Shown one piece after another: positions 24,558 through 33,485 of a DNA stretch of 64,000 nt. Both the position numbers and the translations under genes were made by a program. The notes beneath the pieces are model-generated. The model was not told the origin of the DNA and ran no database searches. It was given only the letters and a program-made list of their open reading frames with translations. This DNA comes from Actinopolymorpha pittospori. GTDB taxonomy: Bacteria > Actinomycetota > Actinomycetes > Propionibacteriales > Actinopolymorphaceae. Each line of letters begins with the position of its first letter. Positions within the stretch are counted from its first letter, which is position 1. The stretch covers positions 7,750,001 through 7,814,000 of the forward strand of contig NZ_JADBEM010000001.1 of assembly GCF_014873875.1 (NCBI RefSeq), given 5' to 3'.

Positions 24558-25406
24558 TCACTCGGTCGACAGCACGCGCCGCTCTTCGGTGGTCCGTACG
24601 TCGGCGAGCAGGGCCTCGGCCTCCGCCAACCATTCGGACAACCCCAGGCTCGCGGCCTGACCGGCACACAGTGCCCCCGCCCGCACGGCGAAGTCCGGCG
24701 GAGCACCGGACAGCCGGGCGGCGCTCGCGACGAGCCCCTTCTCGTTGGTCACCCAGCGGCCGGCCCGGGCGTGCAGGGCGTGGGCCATGATTCCGACGGC
24801 GTGGACGACGCACATCGCGATGTACGCCGCGTCGCCTCGTGCCGCGGCCTTACGACCGACGGCGAGGCTGAAGCCCGCCTCCCACAGCCAGCGAAGGAAG
24901 GCCTCGCGCAGGGGTTCGGGATAGCTCGCGGCCGCGTCCTTGAGCCGGCCGATCTCCCCGCGCGGGTCGGCGAGGATCGTCCCCATCGCGACCTCACCGA
25001 CGTAGGCCGTAGTGAGGAAGCCGAACGGATGGCCGGCCTGGTGGTGCAGGGAGAACTCGCCGCGGCGCGCCCGGTCCCACTCGTGCTCCACCCGCGTGAG
25101 GTCGCGCAGGATCCAGTCGACGGGACCGACCTCGGTGTCGAGCCACGCGCCACCGTTGACCCACGGGCCCCACCCACCTGGTTCGGCGACCTCGGTGGGC
25201 CGACCGGTCATCCGGGTGGCCAGGGTTCGGAGTGCCTCGACGTCGAGCGGCCCGCGGTAGTAGACGCCGAGGTCGAGGTCGGAGAGCGCGTCGGCCGTAC
25301 CGCGGGCATGGCTCCCGCCCAGGACGACGCCGACCACACCCTCGACGGTGGAGAGTTCGCGCGCGTGGACCCGGGCTACGGCCAGCAGGTCCAGACGTTC
25401 ACTCAC
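24558..25406 (-). CDS. Nucleotidyltransferase-domain protein
   Basis: A 282-aa protein with an N-terminal polymerase-beta-type nucleotidyltransferase domain: VLGGSHARGTADALSDLDLG contains the GS and the DxD metal ligands. The C-terminal half is all-alpha, as in kanamycin nucleotidyltransferase-like proteins. The acceptor (drug, other small molecule, or RNA/protein) cannot be identified. The 5' end overlaps the stop of the DUF3817 gene by 8 bp, so the two are probably translated together. Confidence 0.8.
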   Translation of the reverse strand: MSERLDLLAVARVHARELSTVEGVVGVVLGGSHARGTADALSDLDLGVYYRGPLDVEALRTLATRMTGRPTEVAEPGGWGPWVNGGAWLDTEVGPVDWILRDLTRVEHEWDRARRGEFSLHHQAGHPFGFLTTAYVGEVAMGTILADPRGEIGRLKDAAASYPEPLREAFLRWLWEAGFSLAVGRKAAARGDAAYIAMCVVHAVGIMAHALHARAGRWVTNEKGLVASAARLSGAPPDFAVRAGALCAGQAASLGLSEWLAEAEALLADVRTTEERRVLSTE

Positions 25407-25740
25407 CCGCGGGGACCTTCTCGTCCCTGCCCTGTCGGCCGCCGCCCTGCTCCTCGCGCACGTTGGCGATGATCCGGCGCTCGGCGAAGAACGCCGCGAA
25501 GGGGACCGTGCCGGCCAGCATCACCAGGACGATCCGCACCGGCCGCCACCGCAGGGAGAAGCCGAGAAGCAGGACAATCACGACGTATGCCATGTAGAGG
25601 TAGCCGTGCAGCTGCCCGACGATCATGGTCGGCCCCGGTGTGTCACCGAAGTACTTCAGCGGCATCGCGATGAGCACGAGCGTGAGGAGGACGACACCGG
25701 TGACGTACGACATGACCCGGTAGGCCTTCAGCAACGGCAT
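25399..25740 (-). CDS. DUF3817 membrane protein
   Basis: A 113-aa integral membrane protein with three hydrophobic helices, beginning LLKAYRVMSYVTGVVLLTLV and containing GQLHGYLYMAYVVIVLLLGF and AGTVPFAAFFAERR, all typical of the DUF3817 family common in actinobacteria. Function unknown. The ATG at 25740 has a GAGG eight bases upstream; the frame continues further upstream but only as unlikely sequence. The nucleotidyltransferase gene starts inside its 3' end. Confidence 0.83.
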   Translation of the reverse strand: MPLLKAYRVMSYVTGVVLLTLVLIAMPLKYFGDTPGPTMIVGQLHGYLYMAYVVIVLLLGFSLRWRPVRIVLVMLAGTVPFAAFFAERRIIANVREEQGGGRQGRDEKVPAGE

Positions 25741-26227
25741 GGGACGAACCTCGTGATCTGGCGCGACCGTCAGGGGACCCCGCCTGCATATCACGACTGT
25801 CACGGGCAACCCGTCCCCGGCCTCCCGTGGCGGGCCGTGTCCGCCGACCGTGTCGGCCTGCGGGTGGCGCGGAAAATCCCTTTCCCCGGTGCGGCGGCCG
25901 CGGTTACGATGGCGGGCTGACAAAACCCCCCGGATCCGCACCCGCCGGGGTCATATCCGTGACATCGACGCCGCCTACCCCCGGTCATCACTGACTTCGG
26001 GGGATCTTCGCGTGCCCGCACCAAGCGAGGGCCTTCGATGCCTTCGCTGCTCACTCGTGCCCAAGACGCGCACCCCCGCGCCTCTGCCCTCCCTCAGTTC
26101 CTCCCTCAGTTCCTGCCTCAGTTCCTGCCTCAGTCCCTGGCTCGGTCCCTGGCTCGGTCCCAGCCCTTGGCCCTGTCTTCGCCCTGGGCCCTGTCCGGCA
26201 CGCCCGCACGAAAGGAGCCGACTCCAC
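25741..26227. other. 487-bp gap upstream of the ABC exporter, no gene recognised
   Basis: Divergent promoter region. A -10-like TACGAT lies at about 25903 (rightward), and short G/C-rich inverted repeats (CCCCCG at 25978-25983 with CGGGGG at 25998-26003) follow. Nearer the exporter is the 12-bp repeat array listed separately. An open frame through the array has no recognisable product. Confidence 0.5.
26088..26166 (+). repeat. 12-bp tandem repeat in the leader of the ABC exporter operon
   Basis: About six copies of a 12-bp unit based on CCTCAGTTCCTG, drifting to GGCTCGGTCCCT in the last copies. It ends 61 bp before the first permease ATG. It could affect leader folding or spacing. Confidence 0.85.
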
Positions 26228-27028
26228 ATGAGGGTCTATGCCGCGATCGCGTGGCGTACCTTCCGACGCTTCTCGACCTACCGTGCCGCCACCGTCGCGG
26301 GAGTCTTCACCAACACGGTCTTCGGCTTCATCATGGCGTTCACCTACATCGCCTTGTGGAAGGCCAGACCGAACCTCGGTGGCTACGACGTCCAGGACGC
26401 CGTCACCTACGTCTTCCTCGGCCAGTCGCTCGGGATGATCGGCGCGCTCTGGGGCGGCGGGTTCAAGGAGGAACTCGCCGAACGCATCCGCAGCGGCGAC
26501 ATCGCCGTCGACCTGTACCGGCCGGTCGACCTGCAGGCGTGGTGGCTGGCGAGCGATCTCGGCCGCGCGGCGTTCCACCTGCTCGGTCGGGGCATCCCGC
26601 CCACCCTGATCGGCGCGTTCGCCTTCTCGCTGCACCTGCCCGCGGATCCGCTGACCTGGGCGGCGTTCCTGCTCTCCGTCCTGCTCGGCGCGGTCGTCTG
26701 CTTCTCGATCAACTACCTCTTCACGCTCTGCGGCTTCTGGCTGATGGACACCCGCGGAGTGCACCAACTGGCCGGGGTGCTGGCCATGTTCATGTCCGGC
26801 ATGCTGCTCCCGCTCAACATCTTTCCCGGCTGGCTCGGCGACATCGCGAGGGTGCTCCCCTGGTCGTCCGCGCTGCAGATCCCCGCCGACATCTTCCTCG
26901 GCAAGCACCGCGGGCTGGACCTCCTCCAGGCGTTCGCGTTCCAGGCGACGTGGGCCCTGGTGCTGTGGCTCGCCGGACGGCTGCTCACCAGGCTCGCGAC
27001 CCGTCAGGTGGTGGTCCAGGGTGGCTGA
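26228..27028 (+). CDS. ABC-2 type permease (COG4587-like)
   Basis: Membrane subunit of 266 aa with six predicted transmembrane helices, beginning RVYAAIAWRTFRRFSTYRAA and containing SGDIAVDLYRPVDLQAWWLA, a stretch typical of this permease family. It pairs with the next gene as a heterodimeric membrane part and with the ATPase after it. Substrate unknown; this three-gene arrangement is widespread in actinobacteria and is often assigned to drug or lipid export. The ATG at 26228 has AAAGGAG ten bases upstream; the frame is open before it only through repeat sequence. The 3' end overlaps the next gene by 8 bp. Confidence 0.85.
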   Translation: MRVYAAIAWRTFRRFSTYRAATVAGVFTNTVFGFIMAFTYIALWKARPNLGGYDVQDAVTYVFLGQSLGMIGALWGGGFKEELAERIRSGDIAVDLYRPVDLQAWWLASDLGRAAFHLLGRGIPPTLIGAFAFSLHLPADPLTWAAFLLSVLLGAVVCFSINYLFTLCGFWLMDTRGVHQLAGVLAMFMSGMLLPLNIFPGWLGDIARVLPWSSALQIPADIFLGKHRGLDLLQAFAFQATWALVLWLAGRLLTRLATRQVVVQGG

Positions 27029-27824
27029 CGGCCTGCGCGCGTATCTCCTCATCGCCGCGATGTGGATCCGCTCCACGATGGTCTACCGCGCGTCGTTCCT
27101 CATGCTGACGGCCGGCCAGTTCGTCGTCACCGGGCTGGACTTCGTGGCCATCTTCATCATGTTCGCCCACACCAGCGAACTCGGCGGGTTCAGCCTCCCG
27201 GAGGTCGCGTTCCTCTACGCCACGTCCGGCATCTCCATGGGGCTCGCCGACCTCCTGGTCGGGACCACCGAGCGCCTGGGCCGCCGGATCCGGGACGGCT
27301 CCCTCGACGTGATGCTGATCCGCCCCGTACCCGCGTTCGTCCAGGCGGCCGCGGACGACTTCGCGCTCCGCCGGCTCGGGCGGATCACCCAGAGCGTCCT
27401 GGTCTTCGGCTGGGCGATCGCCGCGCTCGACCTGCACTGGACGTGGGACCGGGTGCTCCTCGTCCCGGTCATGCTCGCGTGCGGCACCGTCATCTTCTGC
27501 GCCATCTTCGTGCTCGGCGCGGCGTTCCAGTTCGTCGCCTCCGACGCGGCCGAGGTCACGAACGCCTTCACCTACGGCGGCAACTTCCTCACGCAGTTTC
27601 CGCCGACCATCTTCGCGAAGGACCTGGTGCGGGCGGCCACGTTCGTCGTGCCGCTCGCGTTCGTCAACTGGCTGCCGGCCCTGCACATCCTCGACCACGC
27701 CGACCCGCTCGGCCTGCCGAAGGCGTTCCAGTTCGCCTCGCCGGTCGCGGCTCTCCTCATCGCTCTCGCCGCCGGTCTCGCCTGGCGGCTCGGACTCCGC
27801 AGTTACCGCAGCACAGGGAGCTGA
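27021..27824 (+). CDS. ABC-2 type permease (COG3694-like)
   Basis: Second membrane subunit (267 aa), six predicted helices, starting with a GTG inside the 3' end of the first permease gene. It contains RIRDGSLDVMLIRPVPAFVQ, the equivalent of the DxxLxRP motif in its partner, and LPALHILDHADPLG near the end. Start and spacing show tight translational coupling with both neighbours, consistent with a fixed 1:1:2 complex with the ATPase. Confidence 0.86.
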   Translation: MADGLRAYLLIAAMWIRSTMVYRASFLMLTAGQFVVTGLDFVAIFIMFAHTSELGGFSLPEVAFLYATSGISMGLADLLVGTTERLGRRIRDGSLDVMLIRPVPAFVQAAADDFALRRLGRITQSVLVFGWAIAALDLHWTWDRVLLVPVMLACGTVIFCAIFVLGAAFQFVASDAAEVTNAFTYGGNFLTQFPPTIFAKDLVRAATFVVPLAFVNWLPALHILDHADPLGLPKAFQFASPVAALLIALAAGLAWRLGLRSYRSTGS

Positions 27825-27826
27825 CC

Positions 27827-28939
27827 ATGACACCCATCGACCGCGACGCTGTCCATCCAGACGCTGTCCCGACGGACGCCTCCAACTCTGTCCGCCCCGC
27901 CGTTGCCAGCCCCGCCGTTGCCCACCCCGCCGTTGCCCACCCCGATGCTGCCCGCCCCGGCCCCTTCGGCTCCACCGACGGCGCGCCGGTGATCGAACTT
28001 CGGGACGTCGAGAAGACCTTCGTCGTACGTCGCCGGGTGGGTCGCTTCCGGCGCGCGCGCACGGAGGTCCGTGCCGTGGCGGGGCTGACGTTCCAGGTCG
28101 GCCACGGCGAGATGGTCGGCTACATCGGTCCGAACGGCGCCGGCAAGTCCACCACCATCAAGATGCTGACCGGCATCCTCGTTCCGAGCGGCGGCGTACT
28201 GCGGGTCGCCGGTGTCGAACCCGCCCGCGAGCGGCTCCGGCTCGCCCGCCGGATCGGTGTCGTCTTCGGCCAGCGGACGACGCTGTGGTGGGACCTTCCG
28301 CTGCGCGACAGTTTCGGGTTGCTGCGCCGTATCTACAAGATTCCCGACGCCCGCTTCCGCGAGAACCTCGACCGTTTCGTCGACCTGCTCGACCTCGGCC
28401 CGCTGCTCGAGGTACCGGTCCGGCAACTCTCGCTGGGCCAGCGGATGCGGGGCGACATCGCCGCCGCCCTCCTCCACGACCCGGACGTGCTCTACCTGGA
28501 CGAGCCGACGATCGGTCTCGACATCGTGAGCAAGGTGAAGGTGCGGGAGTTCCTGCGTGACCTCAACCGGACACGGGGAACGACGATCCTGCTCACCACA
28601 CACGACCTGACCGACATCGAACAGCTGTGCTCGCGGGTGATGGTCATCGACCACGGTCGCGTCATGTACGACGGGAGTCTCGACGGCCTGCACAGCATCG
28701 GCGAGAGCGAGCGCACGTTGGTCGTCGACCTCGCCGAACCACAGCCGGCGATCGAGGTCGCGGGCGCCACCGTCGTGCGGGTCGACGGTCCACGTCAGTG
28801 GCTCGCCTTCCCGGCGGCCGCGAGCGCGGCACCACTCGTCGCCGCCATCGCCGACCGCTATCCACTCGCCGACCTGTCCATTCAGGAACCCGCGATCGAG
28901 TCGGTGATCGCCCGGATGTACGCGTCAAGCTCCGTCTGA
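27827..28939 (+). CDS. ABC transporter ATP-binding protein (COG4586-like)
   Basis: A 370-aa ATPase powering the two upstream permeases. Walker A is GPNGAGKST (about 104-112), signature QLSLGQRM, Walker B VLYLDEPTIGLD and the H-loop TTHDLTDIE. The N-terminal 55 residues are not part of the fold and contain the repeat VAHPAVAHPDAARP from a 15-bp DNA repeat. The C-terminal extension after the H-loop (about 70 aa) matches the family. GGGAG lies six bases before the ATG; only two bases separate it from the permease stop. The DNA-length frame continues upstream over the permease gene but is not used. Confidence 0.88.
   Translation: MTPIDRDAVHPDAVPTDASNSVRPAVASPAVAHPAVAHPDAARPGPFGSTDGAPVIELRDVEKTFVVRRRVGRFRRARTEVRAVAGLTFQVGHGEMVGYIGPNGAGKSTTIKMLTGILVPSGGVLRVAGVEPARERLRLARRIGVVFGQRTTLWWDLPLRDSFGLLRRIYKIPDARFRENLDRFVDLLDLGPLLEVPVRQLSLGQRMRGDIAAALLHDPDVLYLDEPTIGLDIVSKVKVREFLRDLNRTRGTTILLTTHDLTDIEQLCSRVMVIDHGRVMYDGSLDGLHSIGESERTLVVDLAEPQPAIEVAGATVVRVDGPRQWLAFPAAASAAPLVAAIADRYPLADLSIQEPAIESVIARMYASSSV
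27899..27958 (+). repeat. 15-bp tandem repeat in the ATPase N-terminus
   Basis: Four copies of a 15-bp unit (GCCGTTGCCCACCCC, with substitutions) encode the PAVAH repeats in the non-conserved leader of the ABC ATPase. Confidence 0.8.
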
Positions 28940-29254
28940 CCGCGCATCCCGAAACCTCGTCGACGTGGCTGAGGCGCACGGAGGCTCCGAGCACGGGCGC
29001 ACTGTCCGGAGCTGGTCGTCGGGTTTCGAGGACGTGCGTGCGCGCCCGCGAAACCCGAGGTGGACGGCCCGCCGCCGTCGTCAACACGCACTTGCGGCGG
29101 GTTGGGTGTCCGACAGTTGATCAAGCCGACTGCGCAGAGCGGGCGTTGTCCTACCATTCGTGACCATTGGTGAAAGGCGGACGGATCACGAACAACCGAA
29201 CCCTGGCCCTGATGTATTCTCCGCTGCACTTGGGGGGTGGGGAGGAGCAGCAGA
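28940..29254. other. 315-bp gap after the ABC exporter
   Basis: An inverted repeat (CGGGTTTCG 29020-29028, CGAAACCCG 29049-29057; 9-bp stem, 20-base loop) may terminate the ABC operon. An extended -10 (TGTATTCT, 29213-29220) may start the VWA gene, without a convincing -35 box. Otherwise nothing recognisable. Confidence 0.45.
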
Positions 29255-30928
29255 ATGCCTGGACGTCATGCTGCCGCTGAGGCGCGTCCTCGTCGCCGCG
29301 GCCGTAGTCTCGTCATCCTCGCCGTCGTCTTGGCACTTCTCGTGCCTACGGCTGCCTACATCGGTATTCGGGAGTTCGGTCCCGCCGCGGCTGAGCAGGC
29401 CGCTTCCTGTCAAGGCTCCTTGCGCATCCACGTCTCGGCGGCGCCCGAGATCGCCGGTTCGCTGAAGAGCATCGTCGAACGCGTCGACCAGGCGAAGGTC
29501 TCGGTTGACGGAGCCTGCGTGGCGTTCGACGTCAGCGCGGAGAGCCCCCGTGACGTCTTCACCCGGTTGTCCGGTGGCGACTCCACCGACATCCCTGACC
29601 TGTGGGTGCCAGACACCTGGGAGTGGGTGTCCCGTACCGGCATCGCGCAGGACCGACTGCTCTCCCTGAGCCCGTCGGTCGCGAGCTCGCCGCTCGTCCT
29701 CGCGACGACCCAGAGCGACGCCGAGAACCTCGGCAAGAACGCCGACAACTGGTCCACGCTCGCCACCGCCGGCAACATGGCGCTCGCCGACGCGGAGAAG
29801 TCCGGCGTCGCGCTGAGCGCTCTTCTCGGCATTCGGCGATCGCTTTCCGGCACGCCCGAGGAGGCCCGGTCCACGCTCGGCACGATCCTGCTCCGGCTCA
29901 ACAAGGACCGGGTCGACGACCTCGACGTCGAGCTCGACCAGGCCAGCCGCGAGAACGGTCTGCGGCATGGCGTGCCCGCGACCGAGCAGCAGGTACTCAG
30001 CTACACCAAGGAGAACGCCGGGGCCGACCTGGTTCCGGTGGCACCGAAGAACGGCACCGTCCTCCTCGACTATCCCCTGGTCGCGGTCGTACAGGACAAG
30101 GCTCGCGCACCGCGGATCATCGAGGCCGGCGCCACCCTCATGCGCTACGTCGACGACGCGAAGGGGCGCGCGGCGTTCCGCAAGGCCGGGTTCCGGGACT
30201 ACCGCGACCTCGCGCCCGCGAGCCAGGGCGAGGGCGTCGGCGAGGTGAAGGCGCTCCCACCGGTCACCCTGCAGGACGCCGACGACGTACTCCGCAGCTG
30301 GGCGGCGATGAGCCTGGAGTCCAGGCTCCTGGCGGTGGTCGACGTCTCGGGCTCGATGGCCGCCGCGGCCGGAAGCCGCAACCGCATCGAACTCGCCCGC
30401 GACGCGGCCGGGACAGCGTTCTCCTACTTCCCTGACAAGGGAGAGGTCGGCCTGTGGGCGTTCTCGGAGAACCGCAACGGCAACCGTGACTACGTCCAGC
30501 TCTCTCCCACCGGGGCGCTCACGCCGAAGCACCGTGGGGAGCTGAAGAACGCGCTCGACAAGCTGCCCGGCCAGATCCGAGGCGGCACCGGCCTCTACGA
30601 CACCTTCCTCGCCGCCTACCGGACCGCCCAGAGCGGCTTCGACTCCAGCCGGGTCAACAGCCTGGTGCTGCTGACCGACGGCCGGGACGAGGACAGTGCC
30701 GGCATCTCGATGAACCAGCTCATCAGCACGCTGAAGACGGAGGCCGACGCCGCCCGACCCATCGCGGTGATCCTGGTCGGTATCGGACCGGAGGCCGACC
30801 TCGCCGCTCTGCAGCAGATCGCCAACACCACCGGTGGCCGCGCCTACCGCGCGAAGAACGCCACCGACATGGAGGACATCATCATCGACGCGCTGCTGCG
30901 CCGGCAGTGCGGCAGCGCGTGTAGCTGA
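29255..30928 (+). CDS. Solute-binding-like protein with C-terminal VWA domain
   Basis: A 557-aa exported or membrane-anchored protein: a hydrophobic helix at about 18-40 (LVILAVVLALLVPTAAYIGI) after a basic N-terminus, then an extracellular-solute-binding-like domain (LRIHVSAAPEIAGSLKSIVE; PDLWVPDTWEWVSRTG; DYPLVAV) and a von Willebrand factor A domain (about 350-545). The MIDAS is VVDVSGSM (about 360), RGGTGLYDTF and LLTDGRDED, so divalent-metal ligand binding is plausible. A late Cys pair (CGSACS) ends the protein. Such fusions occur in actinobacteria; role may be adhesion or ligand sensing. GGGGAGGAG precedes the ATG. Confidence 0.8.
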   Translation: MPGRHAAAEARPRRRGRSLVILAVVLALLVPTAAYIGIREFGPAAAEQAASCQGSLRIHVSAAPEIAGSLKSIVERVDQAKVSVDGACVAFDVSAESPRDVFTRLSGGDSTDIPDLWVPDTWEWVSRTGIAQDRLLSLSPSVASSPLVLATTQSDAENLGKNADNWSTLATAGNMALADAEKSGVALSALLGIRRSLSGTPEEARSTLGTILLRLNKDRVDDLDVELDQASRENGLRHGVPATEQQVLSYTKENAGADLVPVAPKNGTVLLDYPLVAVVQDKARAPRIIEAGATLMRYVDDAKGRAAFRKAGFRDYRDLAPASQGEGVGEVKALPPVTLQDADDVLRSWAAMSLESRLLAVVDVSGSMAAAAGSRNRIELARDAAGTAFSYFPDKGEVGLWAFSENRNGNRDYVQLSPTGALTPKHRGELKNALDKLPGQIRGGTGLYDTFLAAYRTAQSGFDSSRVNSLVLLTDGRDEDSAGISMNQLISTLKTEADAARPIAVILVGIGPEADLAALQQIANTTGGRAYRAKNATDMEDIIIDALLRRQCGSACS

Positions 30929-30934
30929 CCGGGA

Positions 30935-30970
30935 CTTCGGCGCCGAGCCGCACCGCGGTCGGCGCCGAAG
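30935..30970. terminator. Bidirectional hairpin
   Basis: CTTCGGCGCCGA (30935-30946) and TCGGCGCCGAAG (30959-30970) form a 12-bp stem around a 12-base loop between the convergent VWA and RNA methyltransferase genes. Confidence 0.75.
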
Positions 30971-30978
30971 CCACCCCT

Positions 30979-31785
30979 CTACCAACCGGCCTTGGCCGCG
31001 CGCGCCTCGTACAGCAGGATCGCCGCGGAGACCGAGACGTTGAGCGAGTCGGCGGTCCCGAGCATCGGGATCGAGACCGCGGTGACCTTCCGGTCGTACC
31101 ACTGCGGCGGGAGGCCCTGGCCCTCCGAACCCACCACGACCGCCGTCGGCCCACGGCGAAATCCGCACGCCCGGTAGGTGAGTGTCGCCTGCGGATCGGC
31201 CAGGAAGATCTCGAAGCCGCGGCTCTCCAGCCACTCCGCGGCCTGTGCCGACCCGGGGAACTCCACGATCGGTGTGGTCAGCACGGTCCCCCGGCTCGCG
31301 ACGAACACTCGCGGATGGGTCAACCGCACCTGCCGGCTGGTCACCAGCAGGCAGTCCGCGTGACACGCGTCGGCGGTGCGGATGAGGGTACCGAGGTTGC
31401 CGGCGTACTCGATCCCGTCGACCACCAGCACCAGCGAGGACTCGTCGACCGGCACGTCCGCCGCGTCCCACCGTGGCAGCCGGGCGACCGAGATCAGGCC
31501 GTCGGGCCTGGCGCGCGCGGTGAGCCTGGCGAGAACCTTCGGTGAGATCTCGTACGCCGTCTCGGCCATCGCCGACATCCGTTCGGCACAGTCCCGGACG
31601 CGGTCACTTCGGCAGATGTCCGGGCACCACAGGAAGGTCTCGACGAGGGTGCCGGCCCGGGCGAGCATCTCGTGCGCCCACACTCCTTCGGCGACGAGCA
31701 GGTGGTCGTCCGCGGCGCCGTTCCTGGCGAGGGAGAGGACCTGGCGGACCCGGGGATGATGCAGTCCGACACGTTGCGAGGCCAT
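30979..31785 (-). CDS. TrmH/SpoU-family RNA methyltransferase (second copy)
   Basis: A 268-aa SPOUT 2'-O-methyltransferase. The N-terminal RNA-binding part begins LHHPRVRQVLSLARNG; motifs are LVVDGIEYAGNLGTLIRTAD, VVVGSEGQGLP and IPMLGTADSLNVSVSAAILL. The frame is open 24 codons upstream; the ATG at 31785 has GGGAG seven bases before it. The copy at 4.7-5.5 kb is a distant relative. It resembles the group that includes thiostrepton/nosiheptide 23S rRNA methyltransferases only in fold, so resistance should not be assumed. Divergent from fdhD across 238 bp. Confidence 0.84.
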   Translation of the reverse strand: MASQRVGLHHPRVRQVLSLARNGAADDHLLVAEGVWAHEMLARAGTLVETFLWCPDICRSDRVRDCAERMSAMAETAYEISPKVLARLTARARPDGLISVARLPRWDAADVPVDESSLVLVVDGIEYAGNLGTLIRTADACHADCLLVTSRQVRLTHPRVFVASRGTVLTTPIVEFPGSAQAAEWLESRGFEIFLADPQATLTYRACGFRRGPTAVVVGSEGQGLPPQWYDRKVTAVSIPMLGTADSLNVSVSAAILLYEARAAKAGW

Positions 31786-31902
31786 GACGGGACTCCCAGC
31801 GGGAGGGGTCGCTGCATGCGATGGGCACGGCGACCGGAGGACGCGAGGGTTGTGCACAGCACCGGCGGGCGCCAGTGCGCCGCCGGGCGTGGTGGTGTCG
31901 CA

Positions 31903-31922
31903 CCTGACCTGCCAGGGTCAGG
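31903..31922. promoter_or_regulatory. Inverted repeat between divergent trmH and fdhD
   Basis: CCTGACC-TGCCAG-GGTCAGG, a 7-bp stem with a 6-base loop, sits about 100 bp upstream of fdhD and about 117 bp upstream of trmH. It may be an operator or a transcribed hairpin. Nothing else recognised in the 238-bp gap. Confidence 0.35.
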
Positions 31923-32023
31923 CAGCTACCCTCGCCGAAGCTCCATGCCGCAGACCCTAGAGCGCCTCCGCCGGTCGGGTCACCCGGTTTTCGACCGGTG
32001 AGGTCGGCGGTGAAGATAGGGAC

Positions 32024-32872
32024 ATGAGTCTCTCCGCCCGGCGACCGGGCAGCACCGTACGCGTGCGCGTGCAGGAGGTGGACGGCCGCTCCGTCCGCCA
32101 CCGCGACGACGTGGTGGCGACCGAGGAGCCACTGGAGATCCGGGTCGGCTGGCCGGGTACGCCCCCTCGGTCGTTGGTCGTCACCATGCGGACCCCGGGT
32201 GCGGACTTCGAGCTCGCCGCGGGTTTCCTCAGCTCCGAGGGCCTGCTCCCTTCCGCGGACGACGTCGTACGCCTCGCCTACTGCTCCGACCCGACGTTGC
32301 GCGCCGAACAGCGCTACAACGTCGTGACCGTCGACCTGGCCCGTCCGCTCCGCGAGCACCCCACGGCGCGCTACGGCGCGGCGACCAGCGCGTGCGGCGT
32401 GTGTGGCAAGGAGAGCCTGGACGAGCTAGAGCTCCGCGGATGCCACCCGCTCCCGCCGGGCCCGGTTCTCGATCCGGCCACGTTGTGCGCCCTGCCCGAC
32501 CGGCTTCGAGCCGCCCAGGACCTGTTCAGCCGTACCGGCGGGCTGCACGCGGCCGGTCTGTTCAGCGCGGACGGTCAGTTGCTGCGGGCGCGGGAGGACG
32601 TCGGACGCCACAACGCCGTCGACAAGGTGGTGGGCTGGGCGCTGCTGGAACGCAGGCTCCCCCTGACCGACCACGTGCTGGTGACGAGCGGTCGGGCGGG
32701 GTACGAGATCTGCCAGAAGGCGCTGGCCGCCGGGATCCCGTTCGTCGCTGCGGTCGGGGCGCCGTCGAGTCTCGCGGTCGACCTGGCGGCGACGTTCGGG
32801 ATGACGCTGGTGGGCTTCCTCCGCGGCGAACGTTACGTCGTCTACACCCGACCCGACCGACTCTCCGACTGA
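32024..32872 (+). CDS. fdhD: Formate dehydrogenase accessory sulfurtransferase FdhD
   Basis: A 282-aa protein that carries sulfur from cysteine desulfurase to the molybdenum cofactor of formate dehydrogenase. The persulfide-bearing pair is in TSACGVCGKESL (CxxC); the family core continues with GGLHAAGLFS and REDVGRHNAVDKVVGWAL, then TSGRAGYEICQKAL. Full length. No formate dehydrogenase or molybdopterin gene lies in the window. The 3' end overlaps the convergent acetyltransferase gene by 31 bp. Confidence 0.93.
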   Translation: MSLSARRPGSTVRVRVQEVDGRSVRHRDDVVATEEPLEIRVGWPGTPPRSLVVTMRTPGADFELAAGFLSSEGLLPSADDVVRLAYCSDPTLRAEQRYNVVTVDLARPLREHPTARYGAATSACGVCGKESLDELELRGCHPLPPGPVLDPATLCALPDRLRAAQDLFSRTGGLHAAGLFSADGQLLRAREDVGRHNAVDKVVGWALLERRLPLTDHVLVTSGRAGYEICQKALAAGIPFVAAVGAPSSLAVDLAATFGMTLVGFLRGERYVVYTRPDRLSD

Positions 32873-33393
32873 GTCCCCACGGCCTCCAGGGGTACCGGTG
32901 GGCCGACCCGGAAGAGCAGCTGCGTGCACGTCTGGTCGACCTGCCGCGGGCGGAGCTGTCGAACCTCGACCGGCCCGGTGGCCACCTCCGCGACCACCTG
33001 CGGCCAGAACCGCCGTGCCGGCGCGTTCCGATCGAAGAACTCCAGCCGCCACGCGCCCGGGTAGCGCCGGAGCAGGGCGTGTGCGGCCGCGCGTCCGACT
33101 CCCCGGCGCCGGTGCGCGCGCAGGACGAAGAACTCCGCCACCTGGTTCATCCTGTCGTCGGCGTGGTGCCTCATCAGGGCGAAGCCAGCGATCTGCCCAC
33201 CGGCCGTGACGAACAGCGGCTCGTGGCCGACCTCGACGAAGTAGTGGTCGAGGTAGTTGTAGGTGTAGGTGCCATGCGGGGAGAGCTCCAGCTCACAGAA
33301 CTCGCTGAAGTCGTGGAGGTAGAACTGCAGCAGGTTCGCGAGCACGGGCTTGTGCCTGTCGGTGACCCGGACCAGCGCGACGACATCGCTCAC
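32842..33393 (-). CDS. GNAT-family acetyltransferase
   Basis: A 183-aa acetyltransferase. The acetyl-CoA site is VAEFFVLRAHRRRGVGRAAA, and the N-terminal segment has HDFSEFCELELSPHGTYTYN, characteristic of a small group of uncharacterised GNAT proteins. The last 20 residues are Ser/Arg/Glu-rich and overlap fdhD in antisense, so the conserved part probably ends earlier. Substrate unknown. Confidence 0.8.
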   Translation of the reverse strand: MSDVVALVRVTDRHKPVLANLLQFYLHDFSEFCELELSPHGTYTYNYLDHYFVEVGHEPLFVTAGGQIAGFALMRHHADDRMNQVAEFFVLRAHRRRGVGRAAAHALLRRYPGAWRLEFFDRNAPARRFWPQVVAEVATGPVEVRQLRPRQVDQTCTQLLFRVGPPVPLEAVGTQSESRSGRV

Positions 33394-33485
33394 TCAGCCA
33401 CTTTAGGGCGAGCCGCGAGCGCAGACACCCGGGGCATGTCACCCCCGGATGGACCGCGAGTCAGGCGGGACCGGTGAAACGGACC

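Noticed and set aside
26041..26227. Repeat-coded Leu/Ser/Pro-rich peptide before the ABC operon as a leader peptide gene
   Set aside because: No ribosome site; the frame exists because of the 12-bp repeat.
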